Shown one piece after another: positions 1 through 7,340 of a stretch of 27,894 nucleotides of DNA. The stretch is from Candidatus Shapirobacteria bacterium CG10_big_fil_rev_8_21_14_0_10_48_15 (GTDB lineage Bacteria > Patescibacteriota > Microgenomatia > PFEM01): contig PFEM01000039.1 of the NCBI GenBank assembly GCA_002793635.1, positions 1-27,894 of the forward strand, in the 5' to 3' direction. Positions within the stretch are counted from its first letter, which is position 1; each line of letters starts with the position of its first letter. The notes below the pieces were generated by a model. That model was not told the DNA's origin, made no database searches, and saw only the letters and a list, made by a program, of their open reading frames with translations. A program made the position numbers and the translations under genes.

Positions 1-51
1 CTCTGACCTTTCGCATGTGAAGCGAACGCTCTACCGCTGAGCTAAGCGGTC
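1..51 (-). tRNA. tRNA-Val(CAC), 5' part, runs off the left edge
   Basis: Read on the minus strand, this shows the 5' acceptor strand GACCGCT (51 to 45), T8-A9, a D arm with GCTC/GAGC stem, and an anticodon arm with stem TTCGC/GCGAA around the loop TTCACAT. Loop positions 3-5 are CAC, which reads the valine codon GUG. The variable loop AGGTC and the start of the T stem (AGAG) follow before the window ends. The 3' half of the T arm and the acceptor 3' strand are outside, so full folding and CCA status cannot be checked. A promoter just upstream fits. Confidence 0.88.
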
Positions 52-61
52 TCACGATGAT

Positions 62-91
62 ATTATAACTGATCCCCAAAGACCTTTACAA
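62..91 (-). promoter_or_regulatory. Promoter for tRNA-Val
   Basis: On the minus strand, TTGTAA (91-86) is followed after 18 nt by a perfect TATAAT (67-62). The predicted start is around position 55, a few bases before the mature tRNA 5' end at 51. It overlaps the divergent lepB promoter. Confidence 0.6.
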
Positions 92-113
92 TTAATTAAC
101 GGGGTTTTACAAT
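85..113 (+). promoter_or_regulatory. lepB promoter, predicts a leaderless mRNA
   Basis: TTTACA (85-90), a 17-nt spacer and TACAAT (108-113) each match the sigma70 consensus at five of six positions. Only six bases separate the -10 from the lepB ATG at 120, so the start site would fall at or next to the start codon. No Shine-Dalgarno sequence is visible. Confidence 0.65.
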
Positions 114-119
114 GACGGC

Positions 120-692
120 ATGAGCTTTTTCCGCCGGGTAGGCACCTTCTTTTTGGATTTGATGGAAACCGTGGTGATCGCCTTAGCGGTTTTCGTGGTC
201 ATTTACCTGTTTTTGTTTCAGCCCCATCAGGTACGAGGCAGCTCCATGTACCCGACCTTTGAAGACGGCGAGTATATTTTGACTGACAAAATTTCTTATC
301 GTCTTGGCAGTCCTGCTCGAGGCGACGTGGTGATTTTTCGAGCACCACGCAATGAGGAATACGATTACATTAAAAGAGTCATTGGGCTGCCTGGCGATTT
401 GGTCGAAATTGAGAATAATCATATTCTTGTCAATAATCAATTACTGCCGGAAGACTATCTGCCTACTGATTTTGTGACCCAACCGGGATCATTTTTGGGA
501 AGGGAAACGGCGGTTACGGTCCCCCAGAAGCAGTACTTTGTTTTGGGTGATAACCGCGATCACAGCTCTGACTCGCGTGAATGGGGATTTGTGCCTCGGG
601 AAAATATTGTGGGCAAGGCGTGGGTGCGCTACTGGCCTACTGATCGCGTAGGAATTGTTCCAGAGGCTCACTACCAACTGGTATTCCCGTGA
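120..692 (+). CDS. lepB: Signal peptidase I
   Basis: Membrane serine protease of the S26 family that removes signal peptides from exported proteins. 190 aa with one N-terminal membrane segment (about residues 12-33), then box B with the catalytic Ser42 in SSMYP, box D with the general-base Lys85 in YIKRVIGLPGD, and box E GDNRDHSSDSR near residue 142. The length suits the short Gram-positive-like form with one anchor. ATG 120 is chosen because a good -10 box ends six bases upstream; an ATG at 112 opens only a three-codon frame. The gene is on the plus strand, and its last 56 nt overlap the convergent 3' end of parB, which is unusual. Family assignment is firm. Confidence 0.95.
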   Translation: MSFFRRVGTFFLDLMETVVIALAVFVVIYLFLFQPHQVRGSSMYPTFEDGEYILTDKISYRLGSPARGDVVIFRAPRNEEYDYIKRVIGLPGDLVEIENNHILVNNQLLPEDYLPTDFVTQPGSFLGRETAVTVPQKQYFVLGDNRDHSSDSREWGFVPRENIVGKAWVRYWPTDRVGIVPEAHYQLVFP

Positions 693-1509
693 TGGCCGTG
701 TAAAGCTTTTTCAGCGGCTCATCGGTTTCAATCAGACTGCCCCGAAGCTGAATATTGATCAAGGTTTGAACGCGGCTGCGAATCATTTTGACTCTGGCTT
801 TTTGCTCACCCCCAAGGGCCTCCAGAAATTGGCTAACCATCTTGTCGATGCTATCCGAAACGATAGGGCTAACGTCTCTGATTGGGTGCTGGGAATATTT
901 ACTGGTTTGCTTTTTAATTCGTCGGGCAATGTCTTCCGCTCGCCTGACTGAACCGGACTCTTTCAAAAGTAATTTATACGCCTGAATCAAAAGCTTGGTG
1001 TCTTTGATCGTTGCCAAAGCTCGGGCGTGACCTTCGGTAATAAGCCCGGATAACAGTCCGTCTTTAAGGGCATCAGGCAGAGTTAGGAGTTTAAGAGAAT
1101 TGGACACATAGGCTGGACTTTTGCCAATTCTTTCGGAAATGTCTGAGTTGGTCAGACCAAATTCTCTCATGAGCCGGACAAAGGCTTGGGCGCGCTCCAG
1201 GGGGTTGAGATCTTCCCGCTGGACGTTTTCGACAATGGCCATCTCCAACATGCCTCTCGGCGAGCTTTCCTTCATAATGGTTGGCACCGTCTTCAGCCCG
1301 GCTTGCTTGGCGGCCCGCCAACGGCGCTCACCGGCAATAATTTGGTAGCCGGCCGGCGTTTTGGCGACCACAAGCGGTTCCAAAATACCGTGTTCCTTAA
1401 TTGACCGACTCAAGTCTTCAATTGACTCTGGAGTAATCAGTCCCCTCGGCTGCAAGGGGTTACTTTGTAAAGTATCGATGTCCATCTCGATGACTTGCTT
1501 GTTGGTCAT
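637..1509 (-). CDS. parB: ParB/Spo0J chromosome partitioning protein
   Basis: Centromere-binding CTPase clamp that loads at parS sites and works with ParA and SMC in chromosome segregation. 290 aa. The N-terminal ParB domain has GERRWRA (60-66) and ENVQREDLNP (94-103), both part of the CTP-binding fold. A helix-turn-helix region follows (about 115-140), then a linker and a C-terminal dimerisation region. No parA and no recognisable parS are in the window, so this is parB away from its usual partner. It is last in the rplU-rpmA-parB group. The 32-nt gap to rpmA is almost wholly a heptamer repeat and no Shine-Dalgarno is seen. Its 3' end overlaps lepB tail to tail by 56 nt. Confidence 0.93.
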   Translation of the reverse strand: MTNKQVIEMDIDTLQSNPLQPRGLITPESIEDLSRSIKEHGILEPLVVAKTPAGYQIIAGERRWRAAKQAGLKTVPTIMKESSPRGMLEMAIVENVQREDLNPLERAQAFVRLMREFGLTNSDISERIGKSPAYVSNSLKLLTLPDALKDGLLSGLITEGHARALATIKDTKLLIQAYKLLLKESGSVRRAEDIARRIKKQTSKYSQHPIRDVSPIVSDSIDKMVSQFLEALGGEQKARVKMIRSRVQTLINIQLRGSLIETDEPLKKLYTAITGIPVGSEPLEQFLRDQ

Positions 1510-1511
1510 AA

Positions 1512-1539
1512 ATCAACTTTCAACTATTAACTGATAACT
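1512..1539 (-). repeat. Four tandem degenerate heptamers (AGTTRNN)x4
   Basis: On the minus strand the 28 nt divide into four 7-nt units each beginning AGTT (AGTTATC, AGTTAAT, AGTTGAA, AGTTGAT). They fill nearly all of the rpmA-parB gap (1510-1541) and stop two bases before the parB ATG. A related four-unit block lies inside murE at 21276-21303. Confidence 0.7.
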
Positions 1540-1541
1540 TT

Positions 1542-1787
1542 CTAGGAAATATAAACTAGTTTTTTGCCCAATTTATCTTTGAATTTGACGGCACCCTGGC
1601 GCAGGGCAAAAAGAGTGTGATCACGACCCAAACCAACCCCGTCACCCGGGTGATACACCGTCCCCCGCTGGCGAATCAAAATGGCACCGATCGAAACGGT
1701 CTGGCCGCTAGAGACTTTGAGACCTAATCTTTTGCCTGCTCGGGCTGGTTTTTGTCTGGTTTTGCCGCCGGCTTTAGTTTTGGCCAT
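1542..1787 (-). CDS. rpmA: 50S ribosomal protein L27
   Basis: Ribosomal protein whose N-terminal tail reaches the peptidyl transferase centre. 81 aa, a normal length. It has the basic Gly-rich N-terminus (MAKTKAGGKTRQK) and the family core VSIGAILIRQRGTVYHPGDGV followed by GRDHTLFAL. It starts directly with the mature-type sequence, without the cleaved extension known from Firmicutes. It lies 38 nt downstream of rplU, the usual L21-L27 pairing. A promoter in the gap (1797-1824) may add transcription independent of rplU. Confidence 0.96.
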   Translation of the reverse strand: MAKTKAGGKTRQKPARAGKRLGLKVSSGQTVSIGAILIRQRGTVYHPGDGVGLGRDHTLFALRQGAVKFKDKLGKKLVYIS

Positions 1788-1796
1788 AATAAACTC

Positions 1797-1824
1797 ATCA
1801 TAACAAACTTTTCACACAAGTCAA
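1797..1824 (-). promoter_or_regulatory. rpmA promoter, near-leaderless
   Basis: On the minus strand TTGACT (1824-1819), a 16-nt spacer and TATGAT (1802-1797) lie in the rplU-rpmA gap. Nine bases separate the -10 from the rpmA ATG, leaving at most a two or three nt leader. Confidence 0.5.
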
Positions 1825-1825
1825 G

Positions 1826-2146
1826 CTAGACGGTGGTGATTTTTTCGATCTTTAGGCGAGTGAGTTGGGAGCGAAAACCCAAAACGCGGCGGTAGCGGGA
1901 CTTGGCTTTATAAGTCGCCACCCGAATTTTTTTGCCTTGGAATTGCTTGAGGATTTTGGCCTGGACACTGGCGTCTTTGACCAACGGTTGGCCCACTTGA
2001 GTCTTGTTTTTGTCAGCGACAAGCAAAACTTCTGCTAATTTTAAGGCTGCCCCCTCTTGGCCATCAACTTTATCCACGACCACTTCGTCCCCCTCACTGA
2101 CTTTTTGCTGTGAACCATTAATTTTAACAATCACAAAGTTGTCCAT
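1826..2146 (-). CDS. rplU: 50S ribosomal protein L21
   Basis: 23S rRNA-binding ribosomal protein. 106 aa from the start chosen here. The N-terminal MDNFVIVKINGSQQKVSEGD corresponds to the family's usual opening (xxAVIxxGGKQYRVxxGD), and the C-terminal RYRRVLGFRSQLTRLKI matches the family's RRRxGHRQxxTxxxI pattern. An ATG nine bases upstream (2155) would add three residues, but it overlaps the TATAAT box at 2154-2159. ATG 2146, seven bases after that box, is therefore preferred. First gene of the rplU-rpmA-parB group, with its promoter inside the end of rodA. Confidence 0.94.
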   Translation of the reverse strand: MDNFVIVKINGSQQKVSEGDEVVVDKVDGQEGAALKLAEVLLVADKNKTQVGQPLVKDASVQAKILKQFQGKKIRVATYKAKSRYRRVLGFRSQLTRLKIEKITTV

Positions 2147-2153
2147 GCCCAGC

Positions 2154-2183
2154 ATTATACTATACTTGACTATTTAATCTCAA
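2154..2183 (-). promoter_or_regulatory. rplU promoter, leaderless geometry
   Basis: On the minus strand TTGAGA (2183-2178), an 18-nt spacer and perfect TATAAT (2159-2154) are followed after seven bases by the rplU ATG. The -35 box lies inside the last codons of rodA. Confidence 0.65.
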
Positions 2184-3249
2184 TTATCTTTTGCAACTGA
2201 CCCTGACGGGCAATGTTTTCGGCAATCCCCAGGCAAATCATCGTGGCCAAAAGTGAACTACCCCCATAAGAAACTAGCGGCAAAGTAATGCCCGTGATCG
2301 GTAGCAAGGCCAAATTAATGCCAATATTGATAAAAAACTGGCCAAAAATGAGGGAAAAAATTCCCAGGCAAATCAAAAACCCAAAATTGTCTTGGGCTTT
2401 TTGAGCGATGATGATCAGGCGGTAGAGCAAGAAGGCAAACAAGAGGACTAAAACAAAACTACCCAAAAACCCAAATTCTTCGGCGAAAGAGGCAAAAATA
2501 AAGTCGGTGTAGCGCTCCGGCAAAAATTGTAAATGTGACTGAGTGCCTCGCCCCCAGCCTCGTCCCAAAAGTTGGCCGGCACCCACCGCTACCCTGGCTT
2601 GAATCAAATGATAGCTGGCACCGAGAGGGTCTTCGCTGGTATTAAGAAAACTTAAAATGCGCTCTTTTTGGTAAGGCTGTAAAAATCGCCAGGCCAGCGG
2701 CAAAAAAACGGTGGCGGCTGCTCCCCCAGCCAAAAACCACCAGCCGCCAACACCAGCGGCCAGCACCACTCCCAGCCAAGAGCCGAAAACCACCAAACTG
2801 CTGCCCAAATCAGGCTGAAAAAAAATCAGCAACAGCGGCAGTATTAAAAAAAGCGCTCCTTTTAAAATTTGCCGCCAGCCAAACTGACGCGGCTGATTAA
2901 AAAAGTCGGCGAAGATCAAAATCAAAAACGGCTTGACCAACTCCGAAGGTTGCAAGGTCATTTTCCCCAGTTGAATCCAACGCAGGGATCCTCGGGTAAT
3001 GGTGCCAAAGACCAGCGGTGTTGCCAAAAAAAGCAAGCAACCGAGGAAAAAAAGCCAGCTTGTTTTGGAAAAAATCTGGTAGTCAAGTTGGCTGAAGACA
3101 AAAAATAATAGTAAACCCAAAATGGCGGAAAAGAGTTGCTGATTGAGGGAATTCGGGGCAATACTAGCCATGATGGCTAAACCCAAAAGCAAGATGACCA
3201 AACTGACCACTGGCAAACTCCAGTCAAAATTAGCGATCAGTTTTTTCAT
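2170..3249 (-). CDS. rodA: RodA-type SEDS peptidoglycan glycosyltransferase
   Basis: Multi-pass membrane glycosyltransferase of the SEDS family that polymerises lipid II, normally with a class B PBP during elongation. 359 aa, about ten hydrophobic segments. Family signatures are GSLRWIQLGKMTLQPSELVK, FFQPDLGSSLV, EDPLGASYHLIQA and the extracellular loop GTQSHLQFLPERYTDFIFASFAEE, whose Asp is the proposed catalytic residue. The C-terminus has ITGITLPLVSYGGSSLL. GTQSH with LPERYTDFIF is more RodA-like than FtsW-like; the FtsW paralogue is at 10550-11644. Its ATG follows the ileS stop with no gap (TAAATG), so the two are co-translated. No mreB or PBP2 partner is in the window. Confidence 0.9.
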   Translation of the reverse strand: MKKLIANFDWSLPVVSLVILLLGLAIMASIAPNSLNQQLFSAILGLLLFFVFSQLDYQIFSKTSWLFFLGCLLFLATPLVFGTITRGSLRWIQLGKMTLQPSELVKPFLILIFADFFNQPRQFGWRQILKGALFLILPLLLIFFQPDLGSSLVVFGSWLGVVLAAGVGGWWFLAGGAAATVFLPLAWRFLQPYQKERILSFLNTSEDPLGASYHLIQARVAVGAGQLLGRGWGRGTQSHLQFLPERYTDFIFASFAEEFGFLGSFVLVLLFAFLLYRLIIIAQKAQDNFGFLICLGIFSLIFGQFFINIGINLALLPITGITLPLVSYGGSSLLATMICLGIAENIARQGQLQKIIEIK

Positions 3250-6117
3250 TTAAAGTGGTTTGATTTGCAGGGTTTTGGCCAAAGTTAATTTTTGAGCAAG
3301 CACTTTTTCTTTGAGCAAAGCGTGCAGGGCGGGGTTATCAGGGAGACTGGGCGCCAAAACGATAATTTTTTGGTCTAAGCGGCAGTCAGCCTGCCGACGC
3401 AGTTGCTGAATTTGGTGAATCAGCTCCCGGACGTCGCCTTCTTCTTTTAAGGCTGGGGTTATTTTTGCATCCAATTCCACTGCCAGTTCTCTCTTCCCCT
3501 TTTTAAAAATTATTTGCTTGACATTTAGTTCGTCTCTAATTAATTGCGTCAATTCGTCGTGCCACCTTGAAGGAGTCAGACGCTCGATTAACTTGGTTAA
3601 CTCGGAATCTAGGTTAACTCTTAGTTTTGTTAGTGGCTGTCGCACTTTAATCCCGGCTTTTTTTCTGGCCGCGTGGCCAAGCTCGCAAATTTGCCGCACC
3701 AGCGCCATTTGGGACAGCAACTGACGGTCTGTTTTACTGACCTTTTCGCTTGAGGGCCAGTCCGTCAAGTGGACGGATTCTTGACCGGTTAAATTCACAA
3801 ACATTTCTTCAGCCAAGAAAGGGACAAACGGTGCCAGGATTTTTGCTGATGTCACTAAAATAAGGTGAAGCGTGCCAAAAAAAGCGGGTTCCAACCGGTC
3901 CCGAGACCGCCGCACGTACCAAGTTGATAAGTCCTTGAGAAACTCTTCAAAAATTTGCGTGGCGGCAGCGGTGTCAAACGCTTCAGCCGCTGCGGTGATG
4001 GCGGCAATCGCCTGGTGAAGCCGGATTAAAATCCAGCGGTCAAGTTTGGTCTTGCCCGCCGATGCGGAGGGTTGCCAATGATGTTGGTTGGCATAAGTGA
4101 CAAAAAAGTTATAAACATTCCAAAGCGTGAGGTGAAAGCGCCGGCGGACTTTGTCGCCGACTTGATAGCCAAAGTTAAGGTTGTGGCGGGGGTTTTGCGA
4201 CAAGTAAAGCCAGCGCATCACGTCGACCCCCATTTTTTCCGCCGCCTGATTAAATTCGATCGCGTTGCCCTTGGATTTGTGCATCTCCGCGCCTTTTTCG
4301 TCTCTGACTAAAGCGTGGCCCAGCAAAGTTTTAAAAGGATTAGTGTCTTGCAAAACCGTACTCATGGCAATCAGAGAATAAAACCAATTTTTGAACTGTC
4401 CCGGAAAGCATTCCGTGATAAAATCAGCCGGGAACCATTGCCGCCAATATTTTTGGTCGGTTTGATATTGCAGGGTCGAAAAAGGGACGATACCGGCATC
4501 CAGCCAGGGGTTGCCGACGTCGGGAACCCGGGCAGCGGGCTGACCGCAAGCAGCGCAGCGGATTTTGACCTGGTCAATCCAGGGCCGGTGCGGCGAATGC
4601 CCGGCAAATTGATCCCAACCGGCGATGGCTTTGCGCTTCAGCTCCGCCGCGGAGCCGATCACCTCAAAATGGCCGCAACGACATTCCCAGATAGGCAACG
4701 CCAAACCCCAAAAACGTTTTTTGGAAATCAGCCAGTCGCTCATATTTTTCAGCCAATCGAGCTCTCTTTTCAGCCCAAATTCGGGCAGCCAGCGAATTTT
4801 TTTGGCCACCACCATCATTTTTTGACGCAAGGGTTTTTTGCCCCGGTCCATGGCAATATACCACTCGTCGACCACCCGCCAGACCAATTCTGTCTTGCAG
4901 CGCCAGCAAACCGGGTAGCGGTGTGTATAAGGCGCAATTTTGAACAGAAAGCGGCCGGAATCTTTTTGCTTTAAATAAGCAAAGATCAATTCCGGATGAT
5001 TTTTGGCATTTTGGCCGCTTAACTGACCAAAGCCGGGCAAATAGTCAGCCCCTTCATCAATGGCCGCCAGCACCGGCAGTTTGGCTCGCTGACCCAGTTG
5101 AAAGTCCTCCTGACCAGCTCCCGGGGCCAAGTGAACAATCCCGGTGCCCTCTTCGGCGGTGACCAAATCCTTGTCCGCGACTACCGTGTGGAAAGTTTGC
5201 GGATTTTGCGCTTGCGCTACGGTCACGGCCGGCAGCTGATCAAAGGGACCCTGGTAAGCCCAGCCTACCAGTTCGTCACCACGGTATTCTTTCACCAACC
5301 GCCAGGCGTTTCCCAAAATTTTGGCCTGCCATTTTTTGAGCAAAATCAGGGTTTGATCACCTTGGCGGAAGGCGGCATAAACCAAATCAGGGTTCACCGC
5401 CAAACCCACGTTGGCCGGGATCGTCCAAGGCGTGGTTGTCCAGGCCAAAAAATACTCATTTGGTCTGTTTTTAATCGGTAGTTTGAAGAAAACCGTCTCG
5501 TGAGTAATTTTTTTATACTCCTCGTTTAAAATCTCGTGTTGGGAGATGGCCGTGCCACAGCGCGGGCACCAAGGCACCGCATCTTTGCCTTTATAAAGCC
5601 AGCCTTGGCGGTGGCATTGCTGCAAAAAATGCCAAATCATGTAGTTGTTTTCGTTGTTCATGGTGTAATAGGAATGATCCCAGTCCATGAAGTACCCTAG
5701 CCGTCGGGATTGTTCGGTCTGCAGGGCCGCAAAACGCCGCGTGTGCCGCTTGCACTGGTTGACAAACTTGCCGATCCCGTATTGGACAATGTCTTGTTTA
5801 TTGTTGAAGCCCAATTTTTTTTCGACTTCCACTTCGACCCACAAGCCTTGATTGTCAAAACCGTTTTGAAAACGCTGGCGATAGCCGCGCATGTTTTTAT
5901 AGCGCTGGAAAAAGTCTTTTAAAGTTCGGCCCCAGGCATGGTGGACCCCCATCGGGTTGTTGGCCGTAATCGGTCCGTCCAAAAAAGAAAATCTTTTAGA
6001 GGAATGCTTATTTTTTGCCAAATATTTTTTTAGCAAACCTGATTTCTCCCAATTCTTCAGCCACTTTTTTTCCAAAGTGGCAAAATCAGGTTGCGGCGTG
6101 GTCGGTGCAAAAGCCAT
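3250..6117 (-). CDS. ileS: Isoleucyl-tRNA synthetase
   Basis: Class I synthetase that charges tRNA-Ile and edits valine. 955 aa. The HIGH motif appears as HHAWG (59-63) within DGPITANNPMGVHHAWGRT, and the KMSKS loop as HKSKGN (613-618). The CP1 editing domain has TWTTTPWTIPANVGLAVNP and GTGIVHLAPGAGQEDF. Metal-binding pairs are CPRC (184-187), CWRC (404-407), CRC (479-481) and CAAC (521-524), followed by an anticodon-binding helical domain. The NNPMGVHHAWGRT form belongs to a distinct IleRS branch, not the E. coli type. A promoter lies just upstream in the end of ftsZ; rodA follows with no gap. Confidence 0.93.
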   Translation of the reverse strand: MAFAPTTPQPDFATLEKKWLKNWEKSGLLKKYLAKNKHSSKRFSFLDGPITANNPMGVHHAWGRTLKDFFQRYKNMRGYRQRFQNGFDNQGLWVEVEVEKKLGFNNKQDIVQYGIGKFVNQCKRHTRRFAALQTEQSRRLGYFMDWDHSYYTMNNENNYMIWHFLQQCHRQGWLYKGKDAVPWCPRCGTAISQHEILNEEYKKITHETVFFKLPIKNRPNEYFLAWTTTPWTIPANVGLAVNPDLVYAAFRQGDQTLILLKKWQAKILGNAWRLVKEYRGDELVGWAYQGPFDQLPAVTVAQAQNPQTFHTVVADKDLVTAEEGTGIVHLAPGAGQEDFQLGQRAKLPVLAAIDEGADYLPGFGQLSGQNAKNHPELIFAYLKQKDSGRFLFKIAPYTHRYPVCWRCKTELVWRVVDEWYIAMDRGKKPLRQKMMVVAKKIRWLPEFGLKRELDWLKNMSDWLISKKRFWGLALPIWECRCGHFEVIGSAAELKRKAIAGWDQFAGHSPHRPWIDQVKIRCAACGQPAARVPDVGNPWLDAGIVPFSTLQYQTDQKYWRQWFPADFITECFPGQFKNWFYSLIAMSTVLQDTNPFKTLLGHALVRDEKGAEMHKSKGNAIEFNQAAEKMGVDVMRWLYLSQNPRHNLNFGYQVGDKVRRRFHLTLWNVYNFFVTYANQHHWQPSASAGKTKLDRWILIRLHQAIAAITAAAEAFDTAAATQIFEEFLKDLSTWYVRRSRDRLEPAFFGTLHLILVTSAKILAPFVPFLAEEMFVNLTGQESVHLTDWPSSEKVSKTDRQLLSQMALVRQICELGHAARKKAGIKVRQPLTKLRVNLDSELTKLIERLTPSRWHDELTQLIRDELNVKQIIFKKGKRELAVELDAKITPALKEEGDVRELIHQIQQLRRQADCRLDQKIIVLAPSLPDNPALHALLKEKVLAQKLTLAKTLQIKPL

Positions 6118-6123
6118 AGGGCT

Positions 6124-6153
6124 ATTTTAACAAAAAGTTACTTTCCCTGTCGA
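6124..6153 (-). promoter_or_regulatory. ileS-rodA promoter, leaderless geometry
   Basis: On the minus strand TCGACA (6153-6148), an 18-nt spacer and TAAAAT (6129-6124) are followed after six bases by the ileS ATG. It overlaps the last codons of ftsZ. Confidence 0.6.
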
Positions 6154-7301
6154 AGGAAGGCGGGAATTTCGAATTTTTCGCCGAATTCATCGACTTCTCC
6201 GTTGGGCGGCTCTTGAGTCATTTCTTCATTGGCTTCCGTTTGAATTGAAGGCACTGCTTGGGGCACGGTGAGTCGTTCGCCAATAATGCCTTCCGGCAGA
6301 GGGGGTCTGGTAGTGCGGCTGACCATTTTGGCCAGTCGGGAACTGGCCTCGTTAAAGCCAGTGGCCACGACAATGATTTTAATCTGGTCAACCATGTGCT
6401 CGTCAATCGTGGCACCAAAGCGAATGCTGGCGTCAGCGTCGGCCATTTCCCCAATCAAATTAGCCGCTTCATCCACTTCCATCATGGTTAAATCCGGACC
6501 ACCGATGATATTAAACAAAATCCCCTTCGCGCCTTCGATGGAAAGATCCAGCAAGGGAGAAGCGATGGCTGCTCGCGCCGCCGCTTGAGCGCGTTTGTCA
6601 CCCACCCCTGTCCCGATGCCCAGTAAGGCTGACCCGGCCTCGCTCATCACCGAACTGACATCCGCAAAATCAACGTTGATCAAGCCCGGGACGGTAATAA
6701 TGTCGGAAATTCCCTGCACCCCCTGGCTTAACACGCTGTCGGCCACTTTAAAAGCCTCCACCAAAGTCATTTTTTTATCGACCACTTCCATGATGCGCTG
6801 GTTGGGAATGATGATTAAGGTATCCACTTTTTCTTTGAGCTTTTCCAAGCCCTCTTCCGCCACCACCATCCGTCGGGTGCCTTCAAAAGCAAACGGCTTG
6901 GTAACGACGGCGACGGTCAGGGCCCCTGCCTCTTTGGCCAAACCAGCGATTACCGGCAGGGCGCCGGTACCGGTACCTCCGCCCATCCCGCTGGCCAAAA
7001 AAATCATGTCTGTTTCCACCAAGTTTTCTTTGATTTTTTCTTGGGATTCTTCCGCCGCCCTCAAGCCGACTTCGGGGTTGCCGCCAGCCCCTAAGCCACG
7101 CGTCAAATTTTCCCCGATTTGAATTTTAGTCGGCGCCTTGTTGGAAAGTAGAGCTTGGACGTCCGTGTTGACCACGACAAATTCCACGTTTTTGATTTGT
7201 CCGTCTGAAATCATGGAGTTAATTGCGTTACCGCCGCCGCCGCCGACGCCAAAAACTTTGATCTTGGCAAAGCTAGCGGCGTCTGGTTTAACAAAAGCCA
7301 T
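6138..7301 (-). CDS. ftsZ: Cell division GTPase FtsZ
   Basis: Tubulin homologue forming the cytokinetic ring. 387 aa. N-terminal GVGGGGGNAINSM binds nucleotide, the tubulin signature GGGTGTG is at 107-113, and the T7 synergy loop NVDFAD is at 209-214. The core is followed by a short variable linker and the C-terminal peptide FEIPAFLRQGK, which in this family contacts FtsA. FtsA is encoded immediately upstream, 15 nt away, so FtsZ-FtsA tethering is likely intact. A TATAAT box in the gap suggests transcription independent of ftsA. No Shine-Dalgarno precedes the ATG. Confidence 0.97.
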   Translation of the reverse strand: MAFVKPDAASFAKIKVFGVGGGGGNAINSMISDGQIKNVEFVVVNTDVQALLSNKAPTKIQIGENLTRGLGAGGNPEVGLRAAEESQEKIKENLVETDMIFLASGMGGGTGTGALPVIAGLAKEAGALTVAVVTKPFAFEGTRRMVVAEEGLEKLKEKVDTLIIIPNQRIMEVVDKKMTLVEAFKVADSVLSQGVQGISDIITVPGLINVDFADVSSVMSEAGSALLGIGTGVGDKRAQAAARAAIASPLLDLSIEGAKGILFNIIGGPDLTMMEVDEAANLIGEMADADASIRFGATIDEHMVDQIKIIVVATGFNEASSRLAKMVSRTTRPPLPEGIIGERLTVPQAVPSIQTEANEEMTQEPPNGEVDEFGEKFEIPAFLRQGK

Positions 7302-7310
7302 TGCGTCGCC

Positions 7311-7340
7311 ATTATACTACGGGAGGAAAGACCTAATCAA
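7311..7340 (-). promoter_or_regulatory. ftsZ promoter, near-leaderless
   Basis: On the minus strand TTGATT (7340-7335), an 18-nt spacer and perfect TATAAT (7316-7311) lie at the end of ftsA. Nine bases separate the -10 from the ftsZ ATG, giving a leader of about two nt. Confidence 0.6.

Noticed and set aside
4315..4974. Long plus-strand open frame (219 codons) opposite ileS
   Set aside because: It lies wholly antisense to a well-conserved synthetase domain, has no family motifs, and similar antisense frames accompany most genes here because of codon composition.
6595..7122. Long plus-strand open frame opposite ftsZ
   Set aside because: Low-complexity Ser/Pro/Thr-rich translation that mirrors the ftsZ coding frame; no promoter or independent conservation.
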